A stretch of DNA of 64,000 bases from Rhizobium sophorae (GTDB taxonomy: Bacteria > Pseudomonadota > Alphaproteobacteria > Rhizobiales > Rhizobiaceae), in the NCBI RefSeq assembly GCF_013087515.1, contig NZ_JABFCN010000033.1:1-64000 (forward strand), written 5' to 3'. Below, piece by piece: positions 52,536 through 60,782 of this stretch (position 1 is its first letter; each line of letters begins with the position of its first letter). The notes below the pieces were generated by a model. The model saw only the letters and a list, made by a program, of their open reading frames with translations, was not told where the DNA came from and did no database searches. Both the position numbers and the translations under genes were made by a program.

Positions 52536-54461
52536 TCAATTCGCGTCGAGAAGTTCGCGGATCCTCAACGCCAGCTCCTTGGCGGTATAGGGTTTGCGCA
52601 GCCACCGGGCGCCCGGAACAGTATCATTGCCTGCGAGACCCGGTTCGGAATATCCCGATGTGAAGAGCACGGCAATGTCGGGCCGTAAAATACGCACCTC
52701 TCTTGCGAGCTCGTCACCCGTCATCCCGCCCGGCATCACGATGTCGGTAAAAAGCAGTGCAATGTCAGTGTTTTTCCTCAGGAGATCGAGCGCGCGGTGA
52801 CCGTTTTCGGCTTCGCGCACTGTATAGCCCATCGAGGCGAGCCTTGCGACGGCTACGCGGCGAACACGGGCGTCATCTTCGACGACGAGCACGACTTCGT
52901 CCCCTTGCGGCAGTTGGCTCTCACCCGCGCCATGGTCCAGTGCCGCCTCCTGAGGCTTCCCGCCATTGGTGGCGGGGAGATATATCCGAACTGTCGTGCC
53001 GCGCCCCACCTCACTGTAAATCTGCAGATGCCCACCCGATTGCTTGACGAAGCCATAGACCATGCTCAGTCCGAGACCTGTGCCCGAGCCGACTTCCTTT
53101 GTCGTGAAAAATGGCTCTATCGCATGCTTCCTGACCTCCTCCGTCATGCCGGAACCGGTATCCGTCATCGTGACGAGCACGAAATTGCCGCTGCGTAGCT
53201 CCGGATACATTTTCGCATAGTCGGCATCGAGATAGACGCGCGAGATCGTCGTCGTCAGACTGCCGCCCTTGGGCATGGCGTCCCTTGCGTTCAAAGCGAT
53301 GTTCAGAATGGCGTTCTGGAGCTGCGAGCTGTCCACAAGGACATTCAGGCCAGATCCATCGATGACGGTCGACAACCTGATATTTTCGCCGAGCGTTCGA
53401 CGGAGCAGATCCGAGAAGCCGCTCACAACTTGACCAAGATCGGCGTGCTTCGGATTCAACGGCTGTCGCCGACCGAAAGCGAGCAGTTGAGCCGTGAGAA
53501 CAGCTCCGTCCTCCGCCGCGGCCTGAGCCTCTCCCAGCATTTCACGAAGGTTGCCGGGCGGCAGCTTGTCCTCGATCATTTCGAGATTGCCGCTGATGAC
53601 GGTGAGCAGGTTGTTGAAGTCGTGCGCGATGCCTCCGGTCAACTGCCCGACAGCTTCCATCTTCTGTGACTGGCGAAGATCTTCCTCGATTTTGTAACGG
53701 CTGGTGAGGTCGCGGATAAAACCGGTGAATATCCGCTCTCCGTTTGCCGTCGCTTCGCCGACGTGGAGTTCCATCGGAAATTGCGAACCGTCGGCCCGCT
53801 GACCGGTGACGACACGCCCGTAGCCGATGATGCGTTTCTCGCCCGTATCGATATAGTGATCGATGTAACCGTCGTGAGCATCGCGATAGGGGTTCGGCAT
53901 AAGGTTGCTCACGTTGCGGCCGCAAATTTGATCGGAAGACATTCCAAACAGCTTCTCGGCAGCCTTGCTGAACGAAAGCACCATTCCCTTGTCATCGATC
54001 ACCACCATGGCGTCCGGCACGGTGTCCAGGATCGAGCTCAGATGTGCCTCGCGGGATTTGACCACCTCTTGCGCTCGCTTCAACGCGCTGACGTCGCTGT
54101 TTGTCTGGATGACGGCAAGATCGCCATCCGGCGAATTGACCAGCACGCAACGAGAGGCAACATGAATGTCGTGCCCGCTCTTGTGACGATGAATGATTTC
54201 ACCCTGCCAGAAGCCGCGCGACTTCAGTTGGTTGCGGATGTTTTCCACCGGTTCCGGGAACTGCGTCGCCAGCAATTCGTGCACCTTCTCCCCGACCGCT
54301 TCCTCTCTTGCCCAGCCATACATATTCTCGCAGCCAATGGACCAATGCGTGACAGTTCCATCAAAACGGTGGATCAGGATGTCGGCTCCGTCCAGCATGT
54401 GCACCATGGCATCTAGTTCCTGGGACGATACGGTTCTCGGTGATATGAGGCGGTGAGGCAT
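52536..54461 (-). CDS. fixL: Hybrid FixL oxygen-sensor histidine kinase
   Basis: Soluble hybrid kinase of 641 residues: PAS 1 (about 20-130), haem-type PAS 2 (about 140-252), HisKA with His280 (GGIAHDFNNLL), ATPase domain (NIALNARDAM, DTGSGM, GTGLGLSMV) and a C-terminal receiver with Asp573 (LLFTDIVMPGG). PAS 2 follows FixL closely: 'RNVSNLMPNPYRDAHDGYIDHYI' then 'RIIGYGRVVTGQRADGSQFPMEL'. By alignment with Bradyrhizobium FixL, the haem ligand His200 is His196 and the gas-sensing Arg220 is Arg216, while Arg206 is replaced by His202. It has no membrane helices, unlike S. meliloti FixL. Hybrid FixL proteins of this form are known from R. etli and R. leguminosarum. Confidence 0.9.
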   Translation of the reverse strand: MPHRLISPRTVSSQELDAMVHMLDGADILIHRFDGTVTHWSIGCENMYGWAREEAVGEKVHELLATQFPEPVENIRNQLKSRGFWQGEIIHRHKSGHDIHVASRCVLVNSPDGDLAVIQTNSDVSALKRAQEVVKSREAHLSSILDTVPDAMVVIDDKGMVLSFSKAAEKLFGMSSDQICGRNVSNLMPNPYRDAHDGYIDHYIDTGEKRIIGYGRVVTGQRADGSQFPMELHVGEATANGERIFTGFIRDLTSRYKIEEDLRQSQKMEAVGQLTGGIAHDFNNLLTVISGNLEMIEDKLPPGNLREMLGEAQAAAEDGAVLTAQLLAFGRRQPLNPKHADLGQVVSGFSDLLRRTLGENIRLSTVIDGSGLNVLVDSSQLQNAILNIALNARDAMPKGGSLTTTISRVYLDADYAKMYPELRSGNFVLVTMTDTGSGMTEEVRKHAIEPFFTTKEVGSGTGLGLSMVYGFVKQSGGHLQIYSEVGRGTTVRIYLPATNGGKPQEAALDHGAGESQLPQGDEVVLVVEDDARVRRVAVARLASMGYTVREAENGHRALDLLRKNTDIALLFTDIVMPGGMTGDELAREVRILRPDIAVLFTSGYSEPGLAGNDTVPGARWLRKPYTAKELALRIRELLDAN

Positions 54462-54488
54462 GAAGGTCGGTCCTGCGGCTTCGTTACG

Positions 54489-55220
54489 TCAGTGCAGGCT
54501 GACCCTATGACAGGATTTCTCGAAAAAATCATCAGCGTCGCCGGACAACTGCGTAAGAACGGCGAGATTGACGATTCGCAAGTCATGCCTGCCCTCTGGA
54601 GCGACGACGTTTCGCGATGCAAGTTTGGTGAGGGTGCGAGACACGGTTTCAATGGTCAAGCCGAGATGGTCTGCAATGTCCTGCCGGTTCATGGGGACGC
54701 GCAGAAGGCTCTGCCGCGCCTGGGGATTGCGGCGGGATGCCAGCTTCGCGATGAAACTGCACAGGCGCTCTTCTGCATTCTTCTTCGAGAGCAGTACCAT
54801 CTGTTCGTGTGCGGCAGCCGTCTCCTGGCAGAGCAGGGAAATATATGCGGTGTGAAGAGCATCCGACCGCGCGACTTCATCGTGGAAGCTTTTCCGGGAT
54901 ACGCGGCGAATCCTGCATTCGGTAACGGCTTCCGCGGTGAAGAGGAAATCGCTTTGCAGCGATGCGCCGATCAGGTCGCCGGCGAAGCAAAACGCGGTTA
55001 TCACACGGCGGCCCTCGCCGACGATGCGATAGAGACGAACAACCCCCTCCACGACCTGGAAGAGATGGTTTGCCTCGTCGCCCTCCCAGCAGATGGCTCT
55101 CCCGGCGGAGACGGGCTCCATTGCGGAGGCGAGGAAGAGCGCAGACAAAGATCGACCGGCATAGATCGTTTCGTTCGTCATTTCGGCATGTTCGAACGCT
55201 TGGTTTTTCTGCATCAGCAT
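54489..55220 (-). CDS. fixK: FixK-type Crp/Fnr transcription activator (2)
   Basis: Second FixK-like regulator, 243 residues, the same size as the first. The barrel reads 'VSAGRAICWEGDEANHLFQVVEGVVRLYRIVGEGRRVITAF', and the HTH 'RQDIADHLGLTIETVSRTLTKLASRNVV' has the same E-xx-SR reading head. No FNR-type Cys cluster is present. The ATG at 55220 follows GGGGA; longer starts up to 55292 are unlikely. It is transcribed away from fixN and towards fixL (27-base gap), so fixK and fixL probably form one operon. The K-box-like repeat lies 84 bases upstream. Confidence 0.88.
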   Translation of the reverse strand: MLMQKNQAFEHAEMTNETIYAGRSLSALFLASAMEPVSAGRAICWEGDEANHLFQVVEGVVRLYRIVGEGRRVITAFCFAGDLIGASLQSDFLFTAEAVTECRIRRVSRKSFHDEVARSDALHTAYISLLCQETAAAHEQMVLLSKKNAEERLCSFIAKLASRRNPQARQSLLRVPMNRQDIADHLGLTIETVSRTLTKLASRNVVAPEGRHDLRIVNLAVLTQLSGDADDFFEKSCHRVSLH

Positions 55221-55304
55221 CGTCGTGTCCCCATTGTCAGGACATGTACTAGAACGCCCCTGCGTCACACCGGAATGAGTGGACGGTGCCAAAGGGTGAA
55301 AGTT

Positions 55305-55320
55305 TGTAACAGTTTGTAAC
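55305..55320 (-). promoter_or_regulatory. Direct repeat before fixK 2 (K-box-like)
   Basis: On the minus strand GTTACAAACTGTTACA, part of an exact ten-base tandem duplication (55301-55310 and 55311-55320). It equals the repeat before the other fixK gene at 14 of 16 positions and has the same distance to the start codon. Confidence 0.68.
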
Positions 55321-55354
55321 TGCGGCGGTCTGCGCCCGTCTTACCGTCTGCTCG

Positions 55355-55368
55355 TTGATGTAGATCAA
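55355..55368 (+). promoter_or_regulatory. Perfect FNR/FixK box upstream of fixN
   Basis: TTGATGTAGATCAA, ten of ten positions, 79 bases before the fixN ATG and 134 bases before the fixK 2 start, so it could also feed back on fixK. Confidence 0.9.
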
Positions 55369-55447
55369 GGAGCAATTCGCAGCTTCGTGACAGTCCTGCC
55401 GAGAAAGCCGGCCGCGACGCGGTCGTTTGTGCACTGGGGACGACATC

Positions 55448-57073
55448 ATGAATTACACAACGGAAACGATGGTGATCACGGTCGCGGCGTTTCTAGCGTT
55501 GCTAGGAGCCGCATTCGCCCATGATCATCTCTTTGCGATCCATATGGGCATACTTTCCCTCTGCCTCGTCATCGGCGCTTTGCTGCTGGTCAGGAACGTT
55601 GACTTTTCACCGGCAGGCCAGCAGCGCAAAGTCGACACATCCGGTTATTTCGACGAAGTGGTGCGTTATGGCTTGATCGCCACGGTGTTCTGGGGCGTGG
55701 TCGGCTTCCTGGTCGGCGTGATCGTCGCGCTGCAACTGGCCTTTCCCGACCTCAACATCGCGCCTTATCTCAATTTCGGAAGGCTGCGGCCCGTTCACAC
55801 GTCGGCGGTTATCTTCGCCTTCGGTGGCAACGCCCTCATCATGACGTCGTTCTATGTCGTGCAGCGCACCTGTCGCGCCCGTCTTTTCGGCGGGAACCTC
55901 GCCTGGTTCGTATTCTGGGGTTACCAGCTTTTTATCGTGATGGCTGCGACCGGATATGTCCTCGGAATCACCCAAGCCCGCGAATATGCCGAACCTGAGT
56001 GGTACGTCGACCTCTGGCTGACCATCGTTTGGGTCGCCTATCTCGCTGTGTATCTTGGGACGATCCTCAAGCGCAAAGAGCCGCACATCTACGTGGCAAA
56101 CTGGTTCTATCTCGGCTTCATCGTCACCATCGCGATGCTGCATGTGGTCAACAACCTGGCCGTTCCGGCCTCGTTTCTTGGCTCTAAAAGCTATTCCGCC
56201 TTCTCGGGCGTACAGGACGCGCTGACCCAATGGTGGTACGGCCACAACGCTGTCGGCTTCTTCCTCACCGCCGGCTTCCTGGGCATGATGTACTACTTCG
56301 TGCCGAAGCAGGCCAACCGACCCGTCTATTCATACCGGCTTTCGATCATCCACTTCTGGGCACTGATCTTCATGTACATCTGGGCCGGGCCCCATCATCT
56401 GCATTACACGGCACTGCCCGACTGGGCCCAGACACTCGGCATGGTCTTCTCGGTAATGCTCTGGATGCCCTCCTGGGGCGGCATGATCAACGGTCTCATG
56501 ACCCTTTCGGGTGCCTGGGACAAAATCCGCACCGACCCGATCATCCGTATGATGATCGTCGCCATCGCCTTTTACGGGATGTCGACCTTCGAAGGTCCGA
56601 TGATGTCGGTGAAGACAGTCAATTCGCTCAGCCACTATACAGAATGGACGATCGGTCATGTGCATTCCGGCGCGCTCGGCTGGGTGGGAATGATCACCTT
56701 CGGCGCGATCTATTATCTGACGCCGAAGCTATGGGGGCGCGAGCGCCTCTACAGCCCGCGGATGGTCAACTGGCACTTCTGGCTCGCAACCCTCGGGATC
56801 GTCATCTACGCCGCCGTCCTTTGGGTTGCCGGCATCCAGCAGGGGCTGATGTGGCGCGAGTATAATTCCCAGGGCTTCCTCGTCTATTCCTTCGCGGAGA
56901 CGGTCGCGGCCATGTTCCCCTACTACGTGCTGCGCGCGGTGGGCGGAACGCTTTACCTGGCGGGTGGTCTCGTCATGGCCTGGAACGTGTTCATGACGAT
57001 CCGCGGCCGCGTGCGCGACGAAGCTGCGATCCCAACCACTTTCGTGCCCCAACAAGCACAGCCTGCCGAGTGA
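55448..57073 (+). CDS. fixN: cbb3-type cytochrome c oxidase subunit I
   Basis: Catalytic membrane subunit (541 residues) that reduces oxygen at the haem b3-CuB centre with very high oxygen affinity. Twelve or more helices carry the haem and copper His ligands, for example 'RPVHTSAVIFAFGGN', 'WWYGHNAVGFFLTAGFLGMMYYFVPKQANRPVYSYRLSIIHFW', 'AGPHHLHYT' and 'YTEWTIGHVHSGALGW'. GGGGA precedes the ATG at 55448. First gene of fixNOQP; an FNR/FixK box lies upstream. Confidence 0.96.
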   Translation: MNYTTETMVITVAAFLALLGAAFAHDHLFAIHMGILSLCLVIGALLLVRNVDFSPAGQQRKVDTSGYFDEVVRYGLIATVFWGVVGFLVGVIVALQLAFPDLNIAPYLNFGRLRPVHTSAVIFAFGGNALIMTSFYVVQRTCRARLFGGNLAWFVFWGYQLFIVMAATGYVLGITQAREYAEPEWYVDLWLTIVWVAYLAVYLGTILKRKEPHIYVANWFYLGFIVTIAMLHVVNNLAVPASFLGSKSYSAFSGVQDALTQWWYGHNAVGFFLTAGFLGMMYYFVPKQANRPVYSYRLSIIHFWALIFMYIWAGPHHLHYTALPDWAQTLGMVFSVMLWMPSWGGMINGLMTLSGAWDKIRTDPIIRMMIVAIAFYGMSTFEGPMMSVKTVNSLSHYTEWTIGHVHSGALGWVGMITFGAIYYLTPKLWGRERLYSPRMVNWHFWLATLGIVIYAAVLWVAGIQQGLMWREYNSQGFLVYSFAETVAAMFPYYVLRAVGGTLYLAGGLVMAWNVFMTIRGRVRDEAAIPTTFVPQQAQPAE

Positions 57074-57081
57074 GGTGAGAC

Positions 57082-57816
57082 ATGGCATCGATACTTGATA
57101 AACATAAGATCCTGGAGAAGAACGCGACGCTTCTTCTCGTCGGCTCGCTGCTCGTCGTGAGCATCGGCGGCATCGTCGAAATCGCACCGCTGTTCTACCT
57201 GCAGAACACGATTGAAAAGGTGGAAGGCATGCGGCCGTATACGCCGCTCGAGCTGGCCGGACGAAACATCTACATCCGCGAAGGCTGCTACCTCTGCCAC
57301 AGCCAGATGATCAGACCGTTCCGCGACGAGGTGGAACGCTACGGCCATTACTCGCTCGCGGCCGAGTCCATGTACGATCATCCTTTCCAATGGGGATCCA
57401 AACGAACCGGGCCGGATCTGGCCCGTGTCGGCGGACGCTATTCCAACGAATGGCATGTCCAGCATCTCGCCGATCCCCGGGGAGTGGTGCCGGAGTCGAT
57501 CATGCCGAGGTACGCCTTCCTCAATGAGCAGAGGGTGATGGTCAAGGACGTCGGAATGGACCTGAAGGCCAACGAGGACGTGGGCGTACCTTATAACGAC
57601 GACATGCTGGCGAATGCGGAAGCCGACATGAAGGCCCAAGCCGATCCGAACGCAGATACGACGGCCCTGCTTGCCCGCTATCCGAAGGCGAAGACCGGCG
57701 ATTTCGACGGCAATCCCGCTGCGCTGACCGAAATGGATGCCTTAGTGGCCTACCTGCAGATGCTCGGAACGTTGGTCGATTTCTCGACCTACGACGATGC
57801 GACCGGCTATCGGTGA
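57082..57816 (+). CDS. fixO: cbb3-type cytochrome c oxidase subunit II
   Basis: Membrane-anchored monohaem cytochrome c of 244 residues. One N-terminal helix (LLLVGSLLVVSIGGIVEIAPLFYL) is followed by the haem site 'REGCYLCHSQMIRPFRDE' (CxxCH, about 71-75) and 'GPDLARVGGRYSNEWHVQHLADPRGVVPESIMPRY', with a Met ligand. It passes electrons from FixP to FixN. It lies nine bases after fixN and nine before fixQ. Confidence 0.96.
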   Translation: MASILDKHKILEKNATLLLVGSLLVVSIGGIVEIAPLFYLQNTIEKVEGMRPYTPLELAGRNIYIREGCYLCHSQMIRPFRDEVERYGHYSLAAESMYDHPFQWGSKRTGPDLARVGGRYSNEWHVQHLADPRGVVPESIMPRYAFLNEQRVMVKDVGMDLKANEDVGVPYNDDMLANAEADMKAQADPNADTTALLARYPKAKTGDFDGNPAALTEMDALVAYLQMLGTLVDFSTYDDATGYR

Positions 57817-57824
57817 GGTGATCC

Positions 57825-57977
57825 ATGGAAACCTATACTGCAATGAGACACTTCGCCGACAGCTGGGGCCTCTTGGCAATGGCGGCATTCTTCGTCGGCG
57901 TGGTTGTGTTCACCCTTCGCCCAGGCAGCAAGCAGACGGCGAAAGAGGCCGCCGATATTCCCTTGAAGGATGATTGA
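57825..57977 (+). CDS. fixQ: cbb3-type oxidase small subunit
   Basis: Fifty-residue protein with one membrane helix (WGLLAMAAFFVGVVVFTLRPG) and a charged C-terminal tail ending LKDD. Small CcoQ/FixQ proteins stabilise the oxidase complex. Position between fixO and fixP and length match the family. One base separates it from fixP. Confidence 0.93.
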   Translation: METYTAMRHFADSWGLLAMAAFFVGVVVFTLRPGSKQTAKEAADIPLKDD

Positions 57978-57978
57978 G

Positions 57979-58842
57979 ATGTCGGAAGAACATATCGATG
58001 AATTTAGCGGCGTCGAAACGACCGGACATGAATGGGACGGCATCCGCGAACTCAACAATCCGATGCCCCGCTGGTGGGTGTGGACCTTCTACGCCACCAT
58101 TGTCTGGGCGTTGGGCTACGCGATCGCATATCCCGCGATCCCGATGATTACCGACGCTACGAAGGGCATGCTCGGTTTTTCCAGCCGCGCCGAATTGCAG
58201 CAGAACCTGGACCAGGCCAAGGCATCGCAAATGCAATTTCATGATCTGATCGCCGCCAAGACAGTACAGGAAATCGATTCTGATTCTGCCCTTCGCGAAT
58301 TCGCAATCGCCGGCGGCGCGTCAGCATTCAAGGTGAATTGTGCGCCATGCCACGGCTCGGGAGCAAGCGGCGGTCCTGGATTTCCGAACCTCAACGACGA
58401 CGATTGGCTGTGGGGTGGAGACCTGGATGCCATCCAGACGACGATCGCGCATGGGATTCGCTTCGACGGGGATACGGACACTCATGCTTCCGAGATGCCG
58501 CCCTTTGCAGATGTTCTGGACCCCATCCAGACAAGGCAGGTCGCGGCTTACGTCTGGGGGCTGACCAACACGCCGTCGGACCCCGGTCTCGCACAGGCCG
58601 GAAAACAGATCTTCGTCGACAACTGCGCCGCGTGTCATGGCGACGATGCCAAAGGAAAAGCCGAAATGGGCGCGCCGGATCTCGCTGATGCGATCTGGCT
58701 GAAGGCCCTCGGCGAGGATGCGATCATCCGCCAGGTCGCTTCTCCCAAGCATGGCATCATGCCCGCCTGGGCAGGGCGCCTCGGCGACACGACGGTCAAG
58801 GAACTGACGATCTTCGTGCATTCGCTTGGCGGCGGAACGTGA
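57979..58842 (+). CDS. fixP: cbb3-type cytochrome c oxidase subunit III, dihaem
   Basis: Dihaem cytochrome c of 287 residues. An N-terminal region 'VETTGHEWDGIRELNNPMPRWWVWTFYATIVWALGYAIAYPAIP' with one membrane helix is typical of FixP. Haem sites are CAPCH (about 121) and CAACH (about 216). Met ligands follow in 'HASEMPPFAD' and 'HGIMPAWAGRLGD'. It takes electrons from the bc1 complex or soluble carriers. The start at 57979 follows GATTGAG at the end of fixQ. Confidence 0.96.
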   Translation: MSEEHIDEFSGVETTGHEWDGIRELNNPMPRWWVWTFYATIVWALGYAIAYPAIPMITDATKGMLGFSSRAELQQNLDQAKASQMQFHDLIAAKTVQEIDSDSALREFAIAGGASAFKVNCAPCHGSGASGGPGFPNLNDDDWLWGGDLDAIQTTIAHGIRFDGDTDTHASEMPPFADVLDPIQTRQVAAYVWGLTNTPSDPGLAQAGKQIFVDNCAACHGDDAKGKAEMGAPDLADAIWLKALGEDAIIRQVASPKHGIMPAWAGRLGDTTVKELTIFVHSLGGGT

Positions 58843-58853
58843 GGAGAAAGGCT

Positions 58854-59039
58854 ATGGCAGCTCATGGCCACGATCCGATCCTCGATCTCTATGGCACGCC
58901 GCGCGCAGCGATACGATCACGTGTGTCGGCGCGCGCCAAGGCGCTGCTGCCACCGTCCGATCAGGACGATCCGGCAAAGATCGGCAGTTCGATCATCAGT
59001 TTGACCTGCCTCAAAGACCACGAGCAGACCAGCCGCTAG
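58854..59039 (+). CDS. Hypothetical 61-residue protein between fixP and fixG
   Basis: Short hydrophilic protein starting MAAHGHDPILDLYGTPRAAIRSRVSARAKALLPPSDQDD. It has GAGGAGAAAGG in front of the ATG and follows fixP by 11 bases, so it is probably translated as the last gene of fixNOQP. It has no membrane helix or haem motif. No function is known to me. Confidence 0.6.
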   Translation: MAAHGHDPILDLYGTPRAAIRSRVSARAKALLPPSDQDDPAKIGSSIISLTCLKDHEQTSR

Positions 59040-59092
59040 TTGCAGACTTGTCGAGGACGTCCCAGCGGTGTTCGTTCCCCGCGGTTCCTCCA

Positions 59093-59126
59093 GGCCACGC
59101 CCTCTCTCCAGGGCGTGGCCTTTTCC
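59093..59126 (+). terminator. Intrinsic terminator of fixNOQP
   Basis: GGCCACGCCCT and AGGGCGTGGCC form a perfect 11-bp stem with loop CTCTCC, followed by TTTTCC. It cuts the cbb3 gene set into two transcription units. Confidence 0.9.
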
Positions 59127-59147
59127 ATTGGCGGGAAGACCTTCGTC

Positions 59148-59161
59148 TTGATCTGCATCAA
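59148..59161 (+). promoter_or_regulatory. Perfect FNR/FixK box upstream of fixG
   Basis: TTGATCTGCATCAA, ten of ten positions, 52 bases before the fixG ATG and 22 bases after the fixNOQP terminator. Confidence 0.9.
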
Positions 59162-59213
59162 GGAAAGGATGCGCGGCGGATGGGAAAAGGTCGGGTGAAA
59201 TCGGATAGGTCCC

Positions 59214-60782
59214 ATGAACCTCTACACTGCACCAGCTCCCGACAGCATCGAACGGCTCAGCGTCGAGCCGGTCAACGCCCGTCGCAATCGGCAGCCACTC
59301 TATGCACCTCGGAAGAAGGTTTTTCCCAAGCGTGCAGAGGGGCGATTCCGTCGGTTCAAATGGATCGTCATGCTAGTCACCCTCGGTATCTACTATCTCG
59401 CGCCATGGATTCGCTGGGATCGCGGTCCTTACGCGCCTGACCAGGCAATCCTCATCGACCTTTCCTCACGACGCTTCTTCTTTTTCTTCATCGAAATCTG
59501 GCCTCAAGAATTTTATTATGTAGCCGGTCTCCTCGTCATGGCGGGGTTCGGCCTGTTTCTCGTCACTTCCGCGGTCGGCCGCGCCTGGTGCGGCTACGCC
59601 TGTCCGCAGACCGTCTGGGTCGATCTCTTTCTCGTCGTCGAACGCGCGATCGAAGGCGATCGAAACGCACGAATGAAGCTTGACGCCGCTCCCATGAGTT
59701 TTGCCAAGCTGAGGAAGCGTGTCGTCAAGCATTCGATCTGGCTGCTGATCGGCGTCGCCACGGGCGGAGCGTGGATTTTTTATTTTGCCGACGCGCCGAG
59801 CCTGCTTGTTTCGCTATTCACTGGCCGCGCTCCTGTAGCCGCCTACACCGCGGTCGCCATCCTTACCGCGACGACCTATGTGCTCGGCGGCCTCATGCGC
59901 GAGCAGGTTTGCACCTATATGTGCCCGTGGCCGCGCATCCAGGGTGCGATGCTCGACGAGAATTCTCGCGTCGTCACCTACAATGACTGGCGGGGCGAGC
60001 AGCGGTCGCGTCACGCGAAAAAGGCACAAGCCAAGGGCCTGCCGGTGGGCGATTGCGTCGATTGCAATGCCTGCGTTGCGGTGTGCCCGATGGGTATCGA
60101 CATTCGCGACGGACAGCAGATGGAGTGCATCACATGCGCGCTCTGCATCGACGCCTGCGACGGCGTCATGGACAAGCTCGGAAAGCCTCGCGGCCTGATT
60201 GCCTATGCCACGCTGAGCGAATACGCGAGCAACATGTCACTCGCGACCGACGAAGGGCAAACGGCCGTCCAGCCGTCCAGGGTTCGAAACGAGGATGGAA
60301 GCTTCGTCCCGGCGATCCGGCACTTCAACTGGCGTATCGTCTTTCGTCCGAGAATCGTCTTTTACGCGGTCGCCTGGGCATCGGTCGGCGTGGCCATGCT
60401 GGTCCACCTCGCCTTTCGCGAGCGCCTTGAACTCAACGTCGTTCACGACCGAAACCCCCAATATGTTCTGGAAAGCGACGGCTCACTGCGGAATGGCTAC
60501 ACGCTTCGGATCCTGAACATGGTGCCGACGCCGCGGGATGTGAACATAAGCCTGGTCGGGCTGGAGGGGGCAACGATGCGCATTCCCGAGTTCGGCAAGG
60601 AACACGCTCGCCGCTTTACCGTCCATGCCGAACCGGACGCAGCCACGACGCTCAAGGTCTTCGTTACACGCAAGCCCACCGGAGCCGCGATCAATGAATT
60701 TCTGTTCGCAATCGAAGATACGGATCACGCCGACCGGGCAACCTACCGCGCGGCGTTCAATGCACCGGGAGACACCAAATGA
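59214..60782 (+). CDS. fixG: cbb3 oxidase assembly ferredoxin-like protein
   Basis: Polyferredoxin membrane protein of 522 residues with several helices, a conserved 'RAWCGYACPQTVWVDLF' segment (about 123-139), 'MREQVCTYMCPWPRIQGAM' and two 4Fe-4S motifs in 'DCVDCNACVAVCPMGIDIR' and 'ECITCALCIDACDG' (about 280-330). CcoG reduces Cu(II) to Cu(I) for delivery to the oxidase. The C-terminal third is a periplasmic domain. First gene of fixGHIS; it overlaps fixH by four bases. Confidence 0.95.
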   Translation: MNLYTAPAPDSIERLSVEPVNARRNRQPLYAPRKKVFPKRAEGRFRRFKWIVMLVTLGIYYLAPWIRWDRGPYAPDQAILIDLSSRRFFFFFIEIWPQEFYYVAGLLVMAGFGLFLVTSAVGRAWCGYACPQTVWVDLFLVVERAIEGDRNARMKLDAAPMSFAKLRKRVVKHSIWLLIGVATGGAWIFYFADAPSLLVSLFTGRAPVAAYTAVAILTATTYVLGGLMREQVCTYMCPWPRIQGAMLDENSRVVTYNDWRGEQRSRHAKKAQAKGLPVGDCVDCNACVAVCPMGIDIRDGQQMECITCALCIDACDGVMDKLGKPRGLIAYATLSEYASNMSLATDEGQTAVQPSRVRNEDGSFVPAIRHFNWRIVFRPRIVFYAVAWASVGVAMLVHLAFRERLELNVVHDRNPQYVLESDGSLRNGYTLRILNMVPTPRDVNISLVGLEGATMRIPEFGKEHARRFTVHAEPDAATTLKVFVTRKPTGAAINEFLFAIEDTDHADRATYRAAFNAPGDTK

